The notes beneath the pieces were generated by a model, which was not told the DNA's origin, made no database searches, and saw nothing but the letters and a program-made list of their open reading frames with translations. A DNA stretch of 64,000 nucleotides, from assembly GCF_036206005.1 (NCBI RefSeq), contig NZ_CP108143.1, positions 5,547,501-5,611,500 of the forward strand, read 5' to 3'. Shown here in pieces: positions 60,407 to 64,000 of this stretch (positions are counted from its first letter, which is position 1; every line of letters starts with the position of its first letter). Source of the DNA: Streptomyces sp. NBC_00178 (GTDB lineage: Bacteria > Actinomycetota > Actinomycetes > Streptomycetales > Streptomycetaceae). A program made the translations under genes and the position numbers.

Positions 60407-60985
60407 TCACGGGGCGGGCATGGACGTAAGGATGATATTGGGCGGATCGAGTCTGGGATCGTACTTCGGGATCGTATTCACATTCTTCACGTCGATCGCC
60501 TGCGCGTTGAGCCCATGGCCCTTGTACCCGGTCCCCGGGATGGAATGGCCCGACCAGTCCGGAACGGGCGTGGATTGCTGGTCACATATCGGCTACTGAC
60601 CTCTCCGTTGGGGGCCGGGCTCGTTGAAAGCCTGGGTCTTCCCCTCCGCAGGATTGGTGGCCAGCCAGGCGTCGATCTGGGACCGCTTCGTCCGCAGGTT
60701 GTGTTCCGTCAGCCGCTGCGCGGCGGCCATGGTGCCGAAGGACGACGAACTGCCGATCGTTGCTTTGCGTTGCCCGGCTAGCTGTTGTTGTCGTCGGCTT
60801 GGTCGCGCAGGCGTTCAGCGAGTTGCTCGTCGGTCTTGACGACATGCTCTTTCCACGGCGTGGTCCCCCCGGGAACTCGTCGCTCGCAAGGTCGAAGGCG
60901 CGATCGCTGTTGGAGCCCGCTTCGGTCCACCGCCGCTCATGTGTGAACTCGTCCAGGACCCGAGTGCCGAAACCGTGCGCACAGG
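60407..60985 (-). pseudogene. Decayed toxin C-terminal domain, RNase A-like (CdiA-CT type)
   Basis: Read with frame changes, the minus strand gives: AGSNSDRAFDLASDEFPGG, then EHVVKTDEQLAERLRDQADD, KATIGSSSSFGTMAAAQRL, RSQIDAWLATNPAEG, NGEVSSRYVTSNPRP, YKGHGLNAQAIDVKNVNTIP and NIILTSMPAP before TGA at 60407-60409. The order (H-V-KTDEQL--RLRD, A--SSF----AAQ, IDAWLA, final IILTSMP) is that of bacterial RNase A-like toxin domains at the ends of CdiA, Rhs and related proteins. Frame breaks lie at the C-run 60865-60870, near 60780, near 60593 and near 60565. No N-terminal delivery part is present. The family name is from memory of motif order. Confidence 0.65.
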
Positions 60986-60998
60986 GCGATCCGGTCTT

Positions 60999-61052
60999 CC
61001 GTTTCCTGACGTTCGACGAGGTGCGGGGAGGGGCCGGGCACGCGCGTGCCCG
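60999..61052. repeat. Dispersed repeat, copy 2 (25 bp identical plus perfect 18-bp palindrome)
   Basis: Bases 60999-61023 are identical to 55822-55846. The perfect palindrome CGGGCACGCGCGTGCCCG follows at 61035-61052. On the minus strand the toxin remnant begins immediately after this repeat, so it marks the right edge of the accessory segment. Confidence 0.8.
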
Positions 61053-61180
61053 CTTCCTCGCGTCGTCCCGCACAAGGGCCCGCGTGGCGCGCACCGCCGG
61101 TATGGGGCGCCTGCAGGTCGCCGTCCGAGTCGGGCGGAACTCAAGTGCGTACGCCTGTTCCCCTCTGTCATCATTCCCGC

Positions 61181-63355
61181 ATGATCCACCCCCTCGAGCA
61201 TCTGGTCGTCCGGCACACCCACCGCCTCCCCGTTCCCGACGGGCCTGCCGGCGAAGCCGCCGTCGCTGCGCGGCAGTTCGACGCCGCACTGATGTCCGTG
61301 GGGTTCAAACTGTCGGCGCCGCTCCTCGACCGGCTGGCGGCGCTGCCCGAGGGGGCGGTGGTCGATGCCGCCGTGCGGACGCTGGCGTGTGTGCGTGCGA
61401 TGGTCGGCGACCACGTGCAGCACAACCCGTACTTCGTCGACTTCCCGGCGAACGTGCCGGACACCCTGGACTTCTGGATGCAGTGCATCCGCGAGGCGCT
61501 TGCCGACGACAAGTCCCGCGAGGCCGTGCTCGAACAGCTGAGCACCGGCACGGTGGATCTCCTCACGTTGCCCTCGTACGGCCGTTACCAGCACACCTAT
61601 GCCGAAATGCTCAGCCGTCACGATGAGTTGATCGCGGTGGCCGGTGACCGGATGACGGTGCTGCACCTCGGCCGGGACGCACAGGACGAGGTCGGGGAGC
61701 TGTACCTGAGGCTCGCGGGCAGCCGGACCCCGCTGGGTGACGACCATCTCCGTGATCTCGGTGCCCTCGCCGAGCACTGCGTGGACGAGGCCCAGCCCGT
61801 GGAGATTCCGGTCCGGGAGAACCGTGCGGTAATCAACAAGGCACGTTTGAGGGCAGGTTCGGGCCTGCTCGTCGATACCGTCACCGACGTGCTGCGTCTT
61901 GTCTGCGCGCTGTCGGACGGTGACGTGTCCCTGCGGGAGCCCACCAGGTTCGCGAAGCTGTCGCGGCCCACGCGTCGGGCGCTGCTCGCGGGTCTGGACG
62001 GGATCGTCGCCGCGGCACCCGCGAAGCTCGCCGATGTGGCCGCGCACCGGGAGGCGTGGAAGCGGCTCGGTGAGCGGCTGCACCCGCACGAATACCCGCA
62101 GTGGCCGAACGCCGGCGAGGTGTTCGCGGTCGCCCGGGGCGAGCGGCGGGTGCGGTCGTTCGCGAGCCGCACCGAGGAACTGCTCGGCAAGGGCGACGTG
62201 GTGGGTGCGGTCGAGCTCCTGAAGTCCGCACCCGGTGTGCTGCTGCGCTCCGTGGACCGGCTGGCACGCATGGCGGACGCGGGCGAAGAGCGCGCGGCCG
62301 TCCTCGCCGCCGTCGAGAAGGCCGTCCCGCAGGCGGCCGGACGGGTCCTGCTCTCGGTGCGTCAGCATCTGGCGAACCGGGGCGACCGGCTTGAACAGAG
62401 CGGTATACGGCGGGTGTTCATCAACGGGTCCGGCCGCGCCTGGGTCACCGCGGACACCCGCCCCGCGCTGCCGACCGCCGCCAAGGAGCGTCTGAACGCG
62501 CTGCTCGACGCGGAGATCACGCGGCGGGTGTCGCTGGACGGGCCGGTGCTCGTCGATCCGGACGTGCTCGATGTCGCGCTCCCGCTCAGCGGCAAGGCGG
62601 TCTCGTCCGGGCTCGGCGTGCTGCCGCGCGGTTCGGTGTCGCCGGTCGACGGTGAGCTGCTGCGGTTCTTCGTGTACTGGAAGCAGACCAGCCTCACCAC
62701 CGACTACGACCTGTCCGCCGTGATCCTGGACGAACAGTACGAACAGGTCACCTGGCTCTCGTACACCCAGCTGACGGATGTCGAGGGCAGGCATTCCGGG
62801 GACATCACCGAAGCACCCGACGGGGCCTCGGAGTTCATCGAGCTGCGACTCGGCGCCGTGCGCGGCAGCTTCATCGTGCCGCAGGTACTGCTGTTCTCCG
62901 GGGAGGGCTTCATGGACGTCGAGGAGTCGTTCTTCGGGTTCATGCTGCGTGAAGGTGAGCAGCGGGGGCGGCCCTTCGAGCCGCGGACCGTGCGCATGAA
63001 GTCGGATCTGCGGGGGCCCAGCCGGGTGGCTCTGCCGCTGGTGTTCCGGCGCGGCGAGGACGGCCGGTGGCGGGCCCACTGGCTGCACCTCTACCTGAAA
63101 GGCTTCCCGAAGGCCAACCGCGTCGAGGAGACCGCACCGACGGTGGAGGCACTGCTGCGCGGCATCGTCGAGCGGCAGCAGCTGACCGTGCGCTGGCTGC
63201 TCGGGATGACGGACGGCGCCGACGTCACGGTCTGGGACGGCGGAGACGTGCCGCGGGGCCCGGTCACGTACATCGGGATGCAGCGCCCTGAGGGGCTGCA
63301 CCCCGATTCGCGGATCCTCACCCCGGAGAATCTGCGCGACGTGATCCCTGAGTGA
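61181..63355 (+). CDS. Large protein with C-terminal TerD-like domain
   Basis: 724 residues, soluble. The N-terminal 400 or so are mostly helical and rich in Ala/Leu/Arg (for example VGFKLSAPLLDRLAALPEG, GRYQHTYAEMLSRHDEL). The C-terminal part (about 480-720) contains FFVYWKQTSLTTDYDLSAV followed by ILDE, which resembles the calcium-binding DLDLSA signature of TerD/stress proteins, then SYTQL-DVEG-HSGDI and FEPRTVRMKSDL. TerD-family proteins are numerous in Streptomyces and act in stress response and development. No Shine-Dalgarno is visible before ATG 61181, so it may be leaderless. Exact function unknown. Confidence 0.75.
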   Translation: MIHPLEHLVVRHTHRLPVPDGPAGEAAVAARQFDAALMSVGFKLSAPLLDRLAALPEGAVVDAAVRTLACVRAMVGDHVQHNPYFVDFPANVPDTLDFWMQCIREALADDKSREAVLEQLSTGTVDLLTLPSYGRYQHTYAEMLSRHDELIAVAGDRMTVLHLGRDAQDEVGELYLRLAGSRTPLGDDHLRDLGALAEHCVDEAQPVEIPVRENRAVINKARLRAGSGLLVDTVTDVLRLVCALSDGDVSLREPTRFAKLSRPTRRALLAGLDGIVAAAPAKLADVAAHREAWKRLGERLHPHEYPQWPNAGEVFAVARGERRVRSFASRTEELLGKGDVVGAVELLKSAPGVLLRSVDRLARMADAGEERAAVLAAVEKAVPQAAGRVLLSVRQHLANRGDRLEQSGIRRVFINGSGRAWVTADTRPALPTAAKERLNALLDAEITRRVSLDGPVLVDPDVLDVALPLSGKAVSSGLGVLPRGSVSPVDGELLRFFVYWKQTSLTTDYDLSAVILDEQYEQVTWLSYTQLTDVEGRHSGDITEAPDGASEFIELRLGAVRGSFIVPQVLLFSGEGFMDVEESFFGFMLREGEQRGRPFEPRTVRMKSDLRGPSRVALPLVFRRGEDGRWRAHWLHLYLKGFPKANRVEETAPTVEALLRGIVERQQLTVRWLLGMTDGADVTVWDGGDVPRGPVTYIGMQRPEGLHPDSRILTPENLRDVIPE

Positions 63356-63451
63356 CTGGTAGCGTTCACCGCGGTGAGGCCATGAAGGGGCTTCCTTCTC
63401 ATACCTTTCCTGTAGAAATAGCCTCTTCGCTTTCCTCACCGCCGACTTCGG

Positions 63452-63476
63452 GCCCCCGGCATTCCGTGCCGGGGGC
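63452..63476. terminator. Hairpin terminator between convergent genes
   Basis: A 10-bp perfect stem, GCCCCCGGCA (63452-63461), with its complement at 63467-63476 and the loop TTCCG. It lies between the TerD-like gene and the convergent dehydrogenase gene. Confidence 0.8.
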
Positions 63477-63634
63477 TTCGTCGTACGCCGTCCTTCGGCC
63501 TCGCTGCCCGCGATCCCGGAGCGGCGCCGGACGGAGTATCCAGCCGGCGGCGACGACCAGCGCCGGCCGTCAGGGCGGCCGGTGTGCCGCCGACCGGTCC
63601 CGCAGGGATCGCGTCCGTTCGCACGGCAGGTCCG

Positions 63635-64000
63635 TCACGGCCGGATGAGTACCTTCAGGGCCTCGCGGTCGTTCATCGCCCGGTAGCCGTCCGCGATGTC
63701 CTCCAGGCCGATCGTGCGGTCGAAGACCCGGCCGGGCCGGATCGAGCCGTTGAGGATGTGCGGCATCAGCTCCTCGATGTAGGCGCGGGCCGGGGCCACG
63801 CCGCCGGTCAGGGTGATGTTGCGCAGGAAGTCGGGGAAGCCGAAGGGGACGTCGGTGAACTGCGGGGCGCCGACCCGGCTGATCGTGCCGCCGGCGCGGA
63901 CGACCCCGAAGCTCTGGACGATCGCGTCCTTCAGCCCGACGCATTCGAGGACCTTGTGCGTGCCCTCGCCGTCGGTCAGGTCACGCACGCGGGCCACACC
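63635..64000 (-). CDS. Zinc-dependent alcohol dehydrogenase family protein, C-terminal part (5' end outside window)
   Basis: The C-terminal 121 or so residues of a medium-chain dehydrogenase/reductase. Visible are the Rossmann-domain segment HKVLECVGLKDAIVQSFGVVRAGGTISRVG and the family-typical end, RPGRVFDRTIGLEDIADGYRAMNDREALKVLI (quoted in part: TIGLEDIADGYRAM, then ALKVLIRP). The catalytic zinc domain and the GXGXXG motif are beyond the window edge. It oxidises an alcohol or reduces an aldehyde with NAD(P); the substrate is unknown. Confidence 0.85.
   Translation of the reverse strand, partial: GVARVRDLTDGEGTHKVLECVGLKDAIVQSFGVVRAGGTISRVGAPQFTDVPFGFPDFLRNITLTGGVAPARAYIEELMPHILNGSIRPGRVFDRTIGLEDIADGYRAMNDREALKVLIRP

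Noticed and set aside
60815..63439. 874-residue open frame on the minus strand
   Set aside because: It lies antisense to the TerD-like gene, has Arg/Pro/His-rich low-complexity content and no family motifs; it is a by-product of high GC.

Overview
The window is a piece of the chromosome core of a high-GC filamentous actinomycete, almost certainly Streptomyces. Third codon positions are strongly G/C biased, GTG and TTG starts are common, and many stop/start codons overlap. Several gene sets are typical of the genus: SepH (DUF3071), CutR/CutS, a GNAT plus acyl-CoA-synthetase protein acetyltransferase, a c-di-AMP (ydaO-type) riboswitch in front of a secreted M23 peptidase, and a divergent pair of citrate-synthase-like genes. 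I see no tRNA, rRNA or CRISPR.

Layout. 0-5 kb: tail of a DUF485 protein and its SSS-family (ActP-like) symporter, facing a CitA/DcuS-type kinase and its regulator. 5-10.5 kb: a LacI/MalR-like regulator, an HTH-fused citrate-synthase-like gene diverging from a second citrate synthase, then a CobW-family GTPase with a 24-bp minisatellite. 10.5-18.5 kb: parC, an M16 peptidase pair (one catalytic, one without the zinc motif), the riboswitch with the M23 peptidase, a GntR regulator and ptsH. 18.6-24.7 kb: protein acetyltransferase, DUF5998-like protein, phosphodiesterase/pyrophosphatase, thymidine kinase and an SRPBCC protein. 25.2-28.5 kb: a destroyed ABC exporter whose Walker A region has been replaced by a 1.9-kb insert carrying an alpha/beta hydrolase. 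28.6-38 kb: VOC protein, sulfurtransferase, sepH, a membrane protein, an FAD-linked oxidase, an MFS transporter, ferrochelatase and an inositol-phosphatase-family enzyme. 38.3-40.3 kb: cutRS.

40.7-55.6 kb is a block whose gene families and neighbourhoods also occur together in mycobacteria (DUF4193, DUF3093, dut, DUF3710, OB-fold protein, DUF3159, two TrkA/RCK proteins, an APC/KimA-like permease, a TrmA-family methyltransferase). A lone ABC ATPase and kdpDE are set into it. It reads as a potassium-related neighbourhood: KdpD/KdpE without kdpFABC, two soluble RCK proteins without a membrane TrkH, and a KimA-like permease.

55.6-61.1 kb is the accessory part and the most unusual stretch. It holds a broken IS256-family transposase, a tandem pair of unknown genes (the second internally deleted), a decayed second copy of the 3' end of the methyltransferase gene, and, on the minus strand, a many-times frameshifted toxin tail resembling the CdiA-CT RNase A-like domain. 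That tail is followed 20 bp later by an intact putative immunity gene and then by a frameshifted paralogue of it. Similar hairpin-bearing direct repeats lie at 55.82 and 61.00 kb and flank the segment. It looks like the remains of a contact-dependent-toxin island inserted behind a housekeeping RNA methyltransferase. The window ends with a large TerD-like protein and the C-terminal part of a zinc alcohol dehydrogenase.
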